Part shown: piece after piece, positions 32,659 to 43,927 of the stretch
Position numbering within the stretch: position 1 is the first letter of the stretch
How the letters are laid out: each line of letters starts with the position of its first letter
Assembly: GCA_031761405.1 (NCBI GenBank)
Contig: JASEVX010000327.1
Location: 62,001-126,000 of the forward strand
Direction: 5' to 3'
DNA from: Serripes groenlandicus
Taxonomy: Eukaryota; Mollusca; Bivalvia; Cardiida; Cardiidae
Length of the DNA: 64,000 nt
The notes under the pieces: generated by a model
Database searches by the model: none
Told to the model about the DNA's origin: nothing
What the model saw: the letters and a program-made list of their open reading frames with translations, nothing else
Made by a program: the position numbers and the translations under genes

Positions 32659-33490
32659 AAATAACTAATAGTATGCTTTCATGTCGTCTGCTGTACATGT
32701 GTTTGTGGGAAAGATTTGAAAAGTGTATCTCTTCATTTCATTGTAAATATCGTCTGTTATTTTCCCGTTTCAGAATGCCGTGCTGGATAGACCTTCAAAC
32801 AGGACAAATGGGTATGGAAGTGTAGTACTATTCGCAACTCGTAATTCAAATGTTATCACAGTTTTCGAAAGAATGTTCGAATCCCAGAACTCCAGATCAA
32901 CTACCATTGTCGGTACAGACTGATTTGGCCAAGAAAAGGTTTCAGCTCTTTTCTTGTTATGTAATCGTCAGAGTCGTCTGCTTTGGCGACATATGAGAAA
33001 CGACATTTCCCATCAGCTAGCCTAATACAAAATAATACTTAATCGGATTTGAAAACATTGTTGGTCCTTTTCAGACATTGTTTTTACTCTTAAAGTCGCC
33101 AGGTGTAGGAAAGTCCAAAGTCGTCTGAATGACAAAAAAGAGGTTGTGACAAACAGTGAAGTATTTATGAATGGGAAGAAAACAATTGTTCTGAGTGCAT
33201 CACTAACATTTACAGAGCACGCGAAGAAACCCCAACATACATCAGAGACATACCGGCTAAAAAATCAATATAAACGAGAAAACCCAATTCATTTCAGAAA
33301 CTTTCAGATACTTAGCGAGCTATCATTTCTGCGAATTTCTAATAATCGATTAGTTTGCCAACATTGCTAACATTGCCAACATTGTCCCATCGCAAACTTT
33401 AATTCTGATATAGTAAGTCTTAGTTTGATTGTAATGTTAGATTTCATAATGAAAACACTTAAAGGATTACCTTCTTCGGGTCTTTTCAAG
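32659..33490. other. No gene recognised
   Basis: Non-repetitive-looking AT-rich sequence. An open frame at 33146-33370 lacks a recognisable domain. Confidence 0.35.
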
Positions 33491-33595
33491 ATGGACTCAA
33501 GTGATCAGGTCACCAAGTGCAACCATCGAAGGACCAGGTCGGAGCGCACAGAATCTTCCATCGCTGTTGCTCATCTAGTCAAAAATAACATCTAA
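33491..33595 (+). CDS. Possible short terminal exon, unidentified
   Basis: After a pyrimidine tract ending TCTTTTCAAG, an ATG-led frame of 34 codons (begins MDSSDQVTKCNHRRTRSE) ends with TAA. Composition is hydrophilic and coding-like. An AATAAA lies near 33822. No domain is recognised; it could equally be chance. Confidence 0.2.
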   Translation: MDSSDQVTKCNHRRTRSERTESSIAVAHLVKNNI

Positions 33596-33879
33596 AAAGT
33601 ATCGGGAAAATGGTTATATCTGTTATGTATGTTACCTTATATTCAAGTAGGCAGTTTGATTAAACATGTAGATATTAAAAATTGTTATTTTAAAAACCTT
33701 TGAGCGCTATTTTTAGTGTGATGTGGATGATTTTCAATGCAAACTTATGACAATCTGAATGTGTTTATTCAATGAAAGATCTCAAACACTTCTATAACAA
33801 TAGATTGTTTTAGGTAAACAAATAAAAAATGAATTTGAACATATTTCGTTTTATCTTTACTTCCATAGAATTCTGCCCT

Positions 33880-33985
33880 CTCGCGTTGGACATAGTGTCC
33901 TTGTATAAAGCATATATCCTAGCCCAGTTTTGGTTTGTCACCTAGAGGGCCATGAATAAATGAGCGGTGCTCTGCGAAAACCAAC
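33880..33985 (+). repeat. SINE fragment
   Basis: TATCCTAGCCCAGTTTTGG, then TTTGTCACCTAGAGGG and CATGAATAAATGAGCGG, corresponds to the SINE middle at 28430-28480 (TCTAGCCTAGTACTGGTTT, ACCAAGGGATCATG). No head or tail. Confidence 0.4.
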
Positions 33986-34204
33986 CTAAGCGTAATTATA
34001 ACGCGTATGGAAAAATACCTGACTGAGCATCCATAACAAAAAGTCAAATAAGATACTGTTTTAAATACCATTAAAAAAAGAAAGAAAATCGTTCTTAGTA
34101 ATATCTAGGCCAAGCTTAGATTATCAACAGACGAACTATTTACCGGACTTTTGAATCATTGACATATATTCATTATTTACATAAATAGTTCTGACTCTCC
34201 ATAT

Positions 34205-34345
34205 ACTTATATCTTGTACAATGACCTATATATAGACTGATCAAGTGTACAATGACCTATATATAGACTAATCAAGTGTTCAATGACCTAAAGATAATTG
34301 TGAAGTGTTGAATTACCTATACATATAATTAAGCAGTATTCAATG
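34205..34345. repeat. Minisatellite, about 33-bp unit
   Basis: AAGTGTACAATGACCTATAT-ATAGACT repeats three times with a fourth decayed unit (AGTGTTGAATTACCTATAC). A similar string, GTGTTCAAGACCTATATAT, opens satellite A at 38170 on the other side of the inverted-repeat element. Confidence 0.6.
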
Positions 34346-34694
34346 ATAAACATGTATGCATTAAATGATGTAGTTTTCAATGACATATGAGCCGATATCA
34401 AATTTCGCCCAAATCTGGTTGGTTAAAATTTTGAAAAATGTTCTCTGTATTTATCTATGTTTTGTCATTTTAAATGGTTATGTTATGTATGTGGAAGCTT
34501 GTCTTTCTTAAATGCACCCTTATTTCATCCAACTTTTATTTATTTTTTTGGCAGAAAGCCACTGGTGCTTATAGCATGTCCTTCCAGTAACTAATATGTA
34601 ATTAGCATATAATGCCATATTATTTCATTAAAGATGAAACTTCTTGGTTCATCATTAACAATGCATCATAACTCATTTATACTGCCCAATTTTT

Positions 34695-35310
34695 AGCTCA
34701 CCAGAGCACGTAGTGCTCAAGGTGAGTTATTGTGATCGCCTTTTGTCCGTCGTTCGTCGTTCGTCGTCCGTCGTCAACATTTGCTTGTTAATTCACTAGA
34801 GGCAACATTTTGCATCCAATCTTTATAAAAGTTTATCAGAACATCAACTCTAGGCCAAGTTCGAAACTGGGTCATGTGGGGTCAAAATCTAGGTCACTAG
34901 GTCAAATTTAAAGAAAATCTTGTTAACACTCCTGAAGCCGCATTTTTGGCTTGAGCATGTTGAAACTTTGTCAGAATGTTTGTCTTAGTAATATCTAGGC
35001 CAAGTTTGAAAATAGGTTATGTCGGGTCAAAAGCTAGGTCACTAGGTCAAATTTAAGGAAAATCTTGTTAACACTCCTGAAGCCTCATTTTTGGCTTGAG
35101 CATGTTAAAACCTTGTCAGAATGTTTGTCTTAGTGATATCTAGACCAAGTTTGAAAATAGGTCATGTCGGGTCAAAAGCTAGGTCACTAGGTCAAATTTA
35201 AGGAAAATCTTGTTAACACTCCTGAAGCCGCATTTTAAACTTGAGCATGTTGAAACTTTATCAGAAAGTTTGTCCTGATGATATCTAGGCCAAGTTCGAA
35301 TATGGGTCAA
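34695..35310 (+). mobile_element. H2 element, 3'-truncated, inside the inverted-repeat element
   Basis: The head AGCTCACCAGAGCACG..GTGCTCAAGGTGAG is at 34695-34728, followed by GTCCGTCGTTCGTCG. Four units carry AGGTCACTAGGTCAAATTT (34890, 35036, 35181). It ends at TATGGGTCAAAAGG without a terminus. Confidence 0.65.
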
Positions 35311-35312
35311 AA

Positions 35313-35470
35313 GGAGAAATTGCTCATAATGAGCAAGTTCTCCACTTACAACAATGTACACTCAATTTATTGTTCTAAAAGTCTGTTAGAAAGGGTATTC
35401 TCTATGTTTGCCCTCATGTTTTCAAATTGATTTGCTGCAGACTTGCTTCATGAGGGAGAGGATTAAAAAG
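35313..35470. repeat. Palindromic GGAGAAATTGCTCAT family copy
   Basis: GGAGAAATTGCTCAT (35313-35327) and ATGAGCAAGTTCTCC (35329-35343) form a hairpin. The rest (CTCATGTTTTCAAATTGA, TGCTGCAGACTTGC, GAGGGAGAGGATTAA) matches pieces near 36710-36790, 41650-41850, 45400-45560 and 57660-57760. Confidence 0.5.
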
Positions 35471-35954
35471 TAATTATCACAACTGTAGCTGCAATGGCGC
35501 TTTTCAATTTTCCAACATACAACACATCTTCTTTGAAAACATCATGTCTTTAATAGTACTTAATTTTATTCCTGTTAAGCAATTTTAAGAGTCTCCTGCT
35601 TCAAAACCCTCTGGCAAAGAAAGTTGGCATAACTGGGCACTTATTTACAGAATCACAAACATTGTGATCAAAGGCGAAACTGCTCATTTCATCTATTCCC
35701 ACAATTTGTTCAACAATCGTCTGCATTATATACATAGAATGTTTTGTTCCTGCTGTAATGTGTACCGGGGCTTTCACGGAGTTAAGCAATCGCGGGTTAC
35801 CCATACATGCACTAACCGATGTACGTTGCTTAACTTTGCGAAAAAGCCAATTACCATTTTCGCTATAAAACCCGGCTTTCACGGCAAGGCCGTAGTAGTG
35901 GAATGTTTACCTATACCCCATTCGCATTACACTGTAAACAAATGACATCAAATA

Positions 35955-36507
35955 TATTGCTTTAAATTAGGTTCATTTTCTGGGAATGACGTAACAGTAA
36001 AAAATTATGTTTGTTTATTTCTTGCAATGATGTAACGGCACTAAAGGGGCCCTTTGGTGTATTGCCCACCATTATATTTACATCATCATATTCACTTGCA
36101 ATCTAGTGGTTCATGCTCAAAATTGTCCTATTCTTTTATCTATTCTTCTGTGTATCTTCTGTCCAATTTTCACTCTGTGAGATCTTCTCATCTTCTTTGT
36201 CTATATAACCATTTTTCTTATCTGTGTCACACTTTTCTGACCCTTTGGTGCTTTAAGAATGCTTGATTAATCGTACAGTTGCCAATTGCCCATACTGGAC
36301 TTATTCTCTGTCAGTGACAGGACATATTTCTTGTACAATTTTTCGGTTAAGGTCAACTCCACAGTCATGTCTGTACCTTTCTCTACCATTCTGAAGATAC
36401 TTTTGTCTCTTTTCGAGATCAGTGTCTTGTCTAACACTAAAATTACCTTTTACATTGTCATTTTCTAAAAAATAAAGACCATCTTTTGAACTTGTGACTT
36501 TTAACAA
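35955..36507 (-). pseudogene. Decayed open frame of unknown identity
   Basis: One minus-strand frame stays hydrophilic and coding-like across about 180 codons with at least five stops: KVTSSKDGLYFLENDN, DTDLEKRQKYLQNGRERY, IVQEICPVTDRE, stop, then SEKCDTDKKNGYIDKEDEK, and finally IMVGNTPKGPFSAVTSLQE. I do not recognise the family. Its position inside the inverted-repeat element would fit a dead element-encoded protein, but this is a weak call based on composition only. Confidence 0.3.
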
Positions 36508-37940
36508 GTTTTAGTTATCAACAAAGGTTCGAAATATTCATTTGCTATTGATCATTTCAGAAATTTAAAAGAGAAATACATTAATACAATCCTTTAATTT
36601 TAAGGCAATTTGTATATTAACTTTACCTTTTCCCTGATAAATATGTTAAAGAGTTGTTTGATTCAATAAAGATTGTTTTTTCTTGAAGGAACTGTTAAAC
36701 TAGGTTGAAAACATTGTGACAAAAGGGTAAACTTCATATGAGGAATTTCTCCTTTTGTCACACGATTCTTATGAGGTCTGCATCAATGAAAGGGTTGAAA
36801 CAAATGTACTTGAATTCAATGAACCAGACAGTATGTAACCTTTTCTTTGAAGGCAATTCTAAGAGGCGTCTGCTAAAAATTAAAGGTCTGGAAAAAAAGT
36901 TGTCATAGTTGGACTATTGGATGTAAAATTTTGATACAGAGTTAAAAGCACTGTGATAAAAGATGAAAACGCTCATTGTAACCTTTTTTTACATTGTTTT
37001 CAAAATTTATCTGTTGCAAGATTTCGTCTTAATATGCGAAGGGGTAATAAAATGTCCTTTCAATAACATACTGCAATCCTTCCAATAACGAAAATTTGAG
37101 ATTAAGTAATTAGTATATAAACATCAGAAAGTTTTCCCTTTTTACCTTTAATCTATAACTGTACATCTATGTGAACTATGTGTATACGTTTTAAGTAATA
37201 ATTTTACAATATGATCATTGAATGTAAGATTCGGCTTTATTATCTCCTTGCAATAACAATTTTCGTACTTGCAATAACAAAAGAGTCCGCTATTTAAAGG
37301 ACCGTTATTGGAAGGACCCACACATCAATTGATCAACTAACAAGAAAGGGGAAACAACTTTAACCATAGTGAATCGGGAATGCTTGACATTTTCTTACTG
37401 TAGCATCATACAAATATTACTCACCAACTTCTTCAAATATTTCCATCCATACTGAGTCCATCGTCATGAATCACCCTGGCTGCCATCTTTGAAATATTGT
37501 ACCTTCTTTTGAAGAGTCACTTGTTTGTAAATAACCCAAAGGATATGTTCTACACGCACTAGTGTTATTTAAAGGATAAAATAATACGGAATCTAGGGAC
37601 AGACTTTAAACAAATATTTTTTTTAGCTAATATTTATAATTGCAGTCATAATAGGTTGTAAAATGCTTTATAATATGTGATAAATAGCTGTAAAGAAGAA
37701 ATTTTACCTCAGACTAGTTCATACATTTAATAATAAAGTCTTGAATGCAAAATTTCAATTTGGGGACAAGCAAAAATACACATTTTTAGGTATTACAACA
37801 GGTCAAATGCATATTTTGTATCTGTATATGATTAGGAAAACTTGTTTATTTTATAAAACTCAATGCTAATGACATATTCCTGTTTAAGTTTTTAATAAAT
37901 ATATTGCGGCTTTTGAGAAAAATGCCAAGGACAGCTTTTC
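36508..37940. other. No gene recognised
   Basis: Inside the inverted-repeat element. Fragments of the palindromic family occur at 36700-36800 and 36950-37040. Otherwise AT-rich. Confidence 0.4.
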
Positions 37941-38164
37941 GGGCGAAATTTGATATTGGCTCATATACCAGATATCTAGATAATGGGCGTATTCCACATT
38001 CAACAATCCTTATTTGACAAGCAAAACCCTATGTTGGTGGTACTCTAAAGAATCGTCTCAGTGAAACGTAGCCTAAATATAGGTTGTGTTGAGCCATAAG
38101 AGATATTGTTAGGAAAAGACCAGTTTAATCGTCCTTATTTAGTCGTCTGCAGTAAACATGCAAT

Positions 38165-41100
38165 TTCTAGTGTTCAAGACCTATATATACATTTATGTAC
38201 TGTTCAAAGACCTATGAACACTACGGAATTGCATTTTTTCTGCAGAGGACTAAATTGCTACTGTTCAAAGACTTATGAACCCAACGGAATTGAATGTTTT
38301 CTGCAGAGGAATAGATTACTAGAGTTCAAAGTCCTATGAACACAACGCAATTGAATGTTTTCTGCAGAGGACTAGATTACTAGTGTTCAAAGACTTATGA
38401 ACACAACGCAATTGAATGTTTTCTGCAGAGGACTAGATTGCTAGTGTTCAAAGACCTATGAACACAATGCACTTGCATGTTTTCTGCAGAGGACTAGATT
38501 GCTAGTCCTCCAAAGACCTATGAACACAACGCAATTGAATGTTTTCTGCAGAGGACTAGATTGCTAGTCCTCCAAAGACCTATGAACACAACGCACTTGC
38601 ATGTTTTCTGCAGAGGACTAGATTGCTAGTGTTCAAAGACCTATGAACACAATGCAAATGAATGTTTTCTGCAGAGGACTACATTGCTTGTGTTCAAAGA
38701 CATTTTAACTCTACGGAAATGCATGTTTTCTGCAGAGGAATAGATTCCTAGTGTTCAAAAATATATGAACACAACGCACTTGCATGTTTTCTGCAGAGAA
38801 CCCGATTGCTAGTGTTCAGAGACCTATGAACACAAAGCACTTACAGGTTTTTTTTAGGAGGAATAGATTGCTAGTGTTCAAAGACCTATGAATACAACGC
38901 AATTGAATGTTTTCTGCAGAGGACTAGATTGCTACTGTTCAAAGACCTATAAATACAACGGAATTGAATGTTTTCTGCAGAGGACTATATTACTAGTGTT
39001 CAAAGACCTATGGACACTACGGAATTAAATGTTTTCTGCAGAGGACTAGATTGCTAGTGTTCAAAGACCTATGAACACAATGCTCTTGCATGTTTTCTGC
39101 AGAGGACTAGATTCCTAGTATTCAACCTATGAACGCAACGCACTTGCATGTTTTCTGCAGAGCACTAGATTTCTAGTGTTCAAAGACCTATGAACATAAC
39201 GCACTTGCATGTTTTCTGCAGAAGACTAGATTTCTAGTGTTCAAAGACCTATAAACACTACGCACTTGCACACTACGGAATTAAATGTTTTCTGCAGAGG
39301 ACTAGATTGCTAGTGTTCAAAGACCTATGAACACAATGCTCTTGCATGTTTTCTGCAGAGGACTAGATTCCTAGTATTCAACCTATGAACAAAACGCACT
39401 TGCATGTTTTCTGCAGAGGACTAGATTGCTTGTGTCCAAAGACCTATGAACATAACGCACTTGCATGTTTTCTGCAGAAGACTAGATTTCTAGTGTTCAA
39501 AGACCTATAAACACTACGCACTTGCATGTTTTCTGCAGAGAACTAGATTGCTAGTGTTCAAAGACCTATGGACACAACGCAATTGAATGTTTTCTGCAGA
39601 GGACTAGATTGCTAGTGTTCAAAGACCTATGAACACAACGCACTTGCATGTTTTCTGCAGAGGACTAGATTGCTAGTGTTCAAAGACCTATGAACACAAT
39701 GCAAATAAATGTTTTCTGCAGAGGACTACATTGCTTGTGTTCAAAGACATTTTAACTCTACGGAAATGCATGTTTTCTGCAGAGGAATAGATTCCTAGTG
39801 TTCAAAAATATATGAACACAACGGACTTGCATGTTTTCTGCAGAGGACTACATTGCTTGTGTTCAAAGACATTTTAACTCTACGGAAATGCATGTTTTCT
39901 GCAGAGGAATAGATTCCTAGTGTTCAAAAATATATGAACACAACGCACTTGCATGTTTTCTGCAGAGAACCCGATTGCTAGTGTTCAGAGACCTATGAAC
40001 ACAAAGCACTTACAGGTTTTTTTTTAGGAGGAATAGATTGCTAGTGTTCAAAGACCTATGAATACAACGCAATTGAATGTTTTCTGCAGAGGACTAGATT
40101 GCTACTGTTCAAAGACCTATAAATACAACGGAATTGAATGTTTTCTGCAGAGGACTATATTACTAGTGTTCAAAGACCTATGGACACTACGGAATTAAAT
40201 GTTTTCTGCAGAGGACTAGATTGCTAGTGTTCAAAGACCTATGAACACAATGCTCTTGCATGTTTTCTGCAGAGGACTAGATTCCTAGTATTCAACCTAT
40301 GAACGCAACGCACTTGCATGTTTTCTGCAGAGCACTAGATTTCTAGTGTTCAAAGACCTATGAACATAACGCACTTGCATGTTTTCTGCAGAAGACTAGA
40401 TTTCTAGTGTTCAAAGACCTATAAACACTACGCACTTGCACACTACGGAATTAAATGTTTTCTGCAGAGGACTATATTGCTAGTGTTCAAAGACCTATGA
40501 ACACAATGCTCTTGCATGTTTTCTGCAGAGGACTAGATTCCTAGTATTCAACCTATGAACAAAACGCACTTGCATGTTTTCTGCAGAGGACTAGATTGCT
40601 TGTGTCCAAAGACCTATGAACATAACGCACTTGCATGTTTTCTGCAGAAGACTAGATTTCTAGTGTTCAAAGACCTATAAACACTACGCACTTGCATGTT
40701 TTCTGCAGAGGACTAGATTGCTAGTGTTCAAAGACCTATGGACACAACGCAATTGAATGTTTTCTGCAGAGGACTAGATTGCTAGTGTTCAAAGACCTAT
40801 GAACACAAAGCACTTGCATGTTTTCTGCAGAGGACTAGATTGCTAGTGTTCAAAGACCTATGAACACAATGCAAATGAATGTTTTCTGCAGAGGACTACA
40901 TTGCTTGTGTTCAAAGACATTTTAACTCTACGGAAATGCATGTTTTCTGCAGAGGAATAGATTCCTAGTGTTCAAAAATATATGAACACAACGGACTTGC
41001 ATGTTTTCTGCAGAGAACCAGATTGCTAGTGTTCAGAGACCTATGAACACAACGCACTTACAGGTTTTTTTTAGGAGGACTAGATTGCTAGTGTTCAAAG

Positions 41101-41449
41101 ACCTATGAATACAACGCAATTGAATGTTTTCTGCAGAGGACTAGATTGCTACTGTTCAAAGACCTATAAATACAACGGAATTGAATGTTTTCTGCAGAGG
41201 ACTATATTACTAGTGTTCAAAGACCTATGGACACTACGGAATTAAATGTTTTCTGCAGAGGACTAGATTGCTAGTGTTCAAAGACCTATGAACACAACGC
41301 ACTTGCATGTTTTCTGCAGAGGACTAGAGTCCTAGTGTTAAAAGACCTATGAACACACCGCACTTGCATGCATGTTTTCTGCAGAGGACTAGATTGCTAG
41401 TGTTAAAAGACCTATGAATACTACGCACTCTTGCATGTTTTCTGCAGGA
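38165..41449. repeat. Satellite A: 61-bp tandem repeat, about 54 units, with higher-order structure
   Basis: The unit contains TGTTTTCTGCAGAGGACTAG, ATTGCTAGTGTTCAAAGACC and TATGAACACAACGCACTTGC. Each unit has a CTGCAG site and a hairpin GTGTTCA-AAGACCTA-TGAACAC. Diagnostic variants recur at long range: the TATATTACTAG unit is at 38981, 40151 and 41198, and the CTACATTGCTTG unit at 38674, 39721, 39843 and 40891. This gives a higher-order period of 1,047 bp (17 units) plus one 122-bp two-unit duplication. Open frames inside are by-products. Confidence 0.9.
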
Positions 41450-42969
41450 ATTTGGTTTTACAGTGTCCACTCCTTGCAGTTTCCTCCTACCTTAATTACA
41501 TTTCCCCCGACTTTAGAAGTTACATATTTGCTACTATATTATCACACAGGTGATCGATGTAGGACCATTTTGATCCACTTGTTTATTATGTTATGAAAGT
41601 GCTTGCCTCATATCAAGATGATACACCCTTAACCACATACAACAAATCCGCTGCATACGACTTTGAAAACAACTTGGCATAGAGTTAAAATACATGTATC
41701 TATAAATTAAAGTATAACTATTGATCATACATTGTGGCAAAAGGATAAATTACTCATCATGTGAAAGTGTTCCTTTGGCTGCACACGTTTTATACGTCGT
41801 CTGCTGCAGAGGCGTAAGAACCCGACTGTATTAGGGAAAGGGTTAAGCAGAAACGTGACCTCCTACAAAATGTGTTTCATATTGACAGGTTTCAAATGGT
41901 AGTCGCCAGTTGGCACCAGAAAAGGGCTGAAAATGAACAAATCCCCCCCCCCCCCCCCCCCCCCCCCCGATATTATCCGTTTCACATACCATCAGGCAGA
42001 TGGTCAATTAAGCGTCATCTTGGCCCATTTTCTAACAATAAATTGATTATTTAATTTCTGAAATTCTTTACTTTATTATTTTCTGTGTTTAATAATAGAC
42101 GACAGTTATACGAATTCCAAACATTGTATGATCATGCATAACACATTACACGCAGATTATCTACATCTAGTCAATTATTTTTAAAACCATTTTAAATGAA
42201 CAAAATATGCTCTTTAGTTTGTGTTTACAATCAGTTTACGGATTTTTCGTAAATATGTAGCACCTATAGATATATTATGAAAATGGTCGGTATAAGGCCT
42301 GAATGTTAATCACTATGAGTCATACGAAATTGTAAAACTTCCTGATTCTGTTCTTAAGGCAAATAATATAATACGAAGATATGTCACTTGATCCTCAACC
42401 CGGAAGTTTCACACAGACGAACATATATTACCCAACTGTAACTCTACATAACACGGCTTTTAATGCTGGGGGAACGTCTCGAACACTTTTATTTTATAAA
42501 TTGTTTGCATAACTTTCATTAATAAAGCTTTAAAGCATTTTTTTTAAACTTTTTACAACAATTAGACTACATTGCAGGTAATCTAAAAATTACACGTTTA
42601 CATTATCAATATACAATATAAAAAAAAAATAACATTCTTACATAATTTTATATATTGATGCAACCGTGTTTGATTTTGCTTTATTTCGTGTAAAAATACT
42701 TTGTTATGATATGTTGTACAAGTTAATAACATATGTTACATACTTTTCATTTTCAATCTGTAACTGATACGTTTTACGGGCAAAAAGCAAAATACCAGTT
42801 AAAGGGAGACAATCTGATAATAGTGGTTTCTACAAACTCATCTGTCCCACCTAAGGATTTAGTAGTGGTCTCCCTTATATATTATTTGGCACGGCAATAT
42901 ATGAGTTTAACAATAAATAGATATACTATTCATAATTTAAAGTCTTTACATTTTACTCCATTTCTGAAT
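41450..42969. other. No gene recognised; contains a 26-base C run
   Basis: A palindromic-family copy lies at about 41650-41850 (CATTGTGGCAAAAGGATAAA, CGTCGTCTGCTGCAGAGGCG). An uninterrupted run of 26 C lies at 41943-41968. The sequence from 42050 to 42970 is AT-rich; the open frame at 42733-43065 runs into an H5-like fragment and has no domain. Confidence 0.4.
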
Positions 42970-43460
42970 GCGCATGGCAGCTATTGTCACCGCTCTTTGT
43001 CCGTCCTCCGTCAACATTTTATTTCAAACAACATGTCCTCCTTAATCGGTTGGCCAGTGTTGTAACAACATGACATGGATGATCCATTACGTGATCTCTT
43101 TTCAAAGAATTGAATCCATGCGGAACTCTGGTTACCATGGCAACGGAAAGGAAAAACTTTAAAAAGTACTGGTTCGATTTAAAAATTATTTGACTGAGAT
43201 GTTCCTTGGACCCTCAACCAAGATCTTAGATATTTGGTGTGTAGCATTGTTCAAATTATGCAACTGGAGTCAAAATTGGCCGTACCCCAAGGTGCATCTG
43301 ATTTACATAGAGATCTTCTTGTCTAAAATTGAAAGGCTTTAGAGCTTAGATAGTTGGTGTGTATCATTTTCTAGTGGTCTGATTGTTCAAAGTATGGCCT
43401 CTGGGTTCACCTGTTGTGAACACTTTCATATTTGGTGTGTGGCATGGGATAAGAATGTTA
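42970..43460 (+). mobile_element. H5-like fragment, both ends missing
   Basis: GCTATTGTCACCGC, TTTGTCCGTCCTCCGTC, TGGTTACCATGGCAACGG, GATGTTCCTTGG and TTTGGTGTGTAGCAT follow the order of H1/H5 heads and bodies. There is no hairpin head and no terminus. Confidence 0.45.
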
Positions 43461-43470
43461 AAATAATGCC

Positions 43471-43565
43471 CCTGTAGATTTTCCGGGGACTCTAAAAACA
43501 AAATACGGAAATACAGGACAACCATGGAATTTAATGTAAAGATGCGGAAACTGCGAACATGCATA
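43471..43565. mobile_element. Truncated copy of the 21894-22269 MITE
   Basis: CTGTAGATTTTCCGGGGACTC, AATACGGAAATACAGG, CCATGGAATTTAATG-TAAAGATGCGGAAA corresponds, inverted, to the right half of that MITE. The other terminal repeat is missing. Confidence 0.5.
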
Positions 43566-43773
43566 CACTAATTCACTGGCAAGAAAGATAGTATTGGTTT
43601 GCAAATACATATTCAGGATTCTTTGACATTTGAAATTTTTTCTTGTATAATATGATTTCGAAAAACAGACGGAAAATTTCACGCGAATGTTGGTTCATCG
43701 TTATCCAGTTATCTGGTTTTGGAGAGCTTCATTGTCAAAATCCAGTCCAAATGCTCGCTTCAATTATAACAAG

Positions 43774-43926
43774 TCAGAATCGTGCACAATTTTCAGAACA
43801 ATGTAGATCCTGCTCTTCAAAATCTTCGTCTGAATACAAATTGAGCAAAACTTCCAAAATGCAATAATCATCGGTTAATACTTGACATATAGTTGCCCTA
43901 TCATATCAATATTTCACATCCGCCAT
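43774..43926 (-). pseudogene. Acidic coding-like frame next to the P2X7-like exon
   Basis: On the minus strand an ATG (43926) starts MADVKY, then an in-frame TGA, then TICQVLTDDYCILEVLL and NLYSDEDFEEQDLHCSENC, ending at a TGA (43774). The acidic SDEDFEEQD stretch is like the N-terminal regions of many invertebrate P2X7-domain proteins, but there is no diagnostic motif. It lies one base downstream of the stop of the neighbouring exon. It may be the first exon of another copy, or a frame-broken continuation. Confidence 0.35.
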
Positions 43927-43927
43927 T

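Larger units (their letters stand above)
34388..37963. mobile_element. 3.58-kb element with 23-bp terminal inverted repeats
   Basis: The left end TGAGCCGATATCAAATTTCG-CCC (34388-34410) is inverted at the right end (37941-37963) with a single mismatch. TA flanks both ends, but the shared ATAT makes the exact tip uncertain. Inside are a truncated H2 (34695-35310), a palindromic repeat (35313-35343) and a decayed minus-strand frame (35955-36507). No intact transposase is seen. A TA duplication would fit Tc1/mariner-like or similar cut-and-paste elements; that is inference. Confidence 0.55.

Noticed and set aside
35601..35945. 93-codon open frames on both strands
   Set aside because: They overlap each other and include palindromic-family repeat sequence; no recognisable domain.
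38106..38339. 77-codon open frame at the start of satellite A
   Set aside because: Satellite-derived; interrupted in the neighbouring units.
38165..41449. CRISPR-like array (repeats with variable parts)
   Set aside because: Units are contiguous 61-bp satellite monomers with no unique spacers, in a eukaryotic context.
41872..42054. Proline-rich frame (PPPPPPPP)
   Set aside because: Translation of the 26-base C run.
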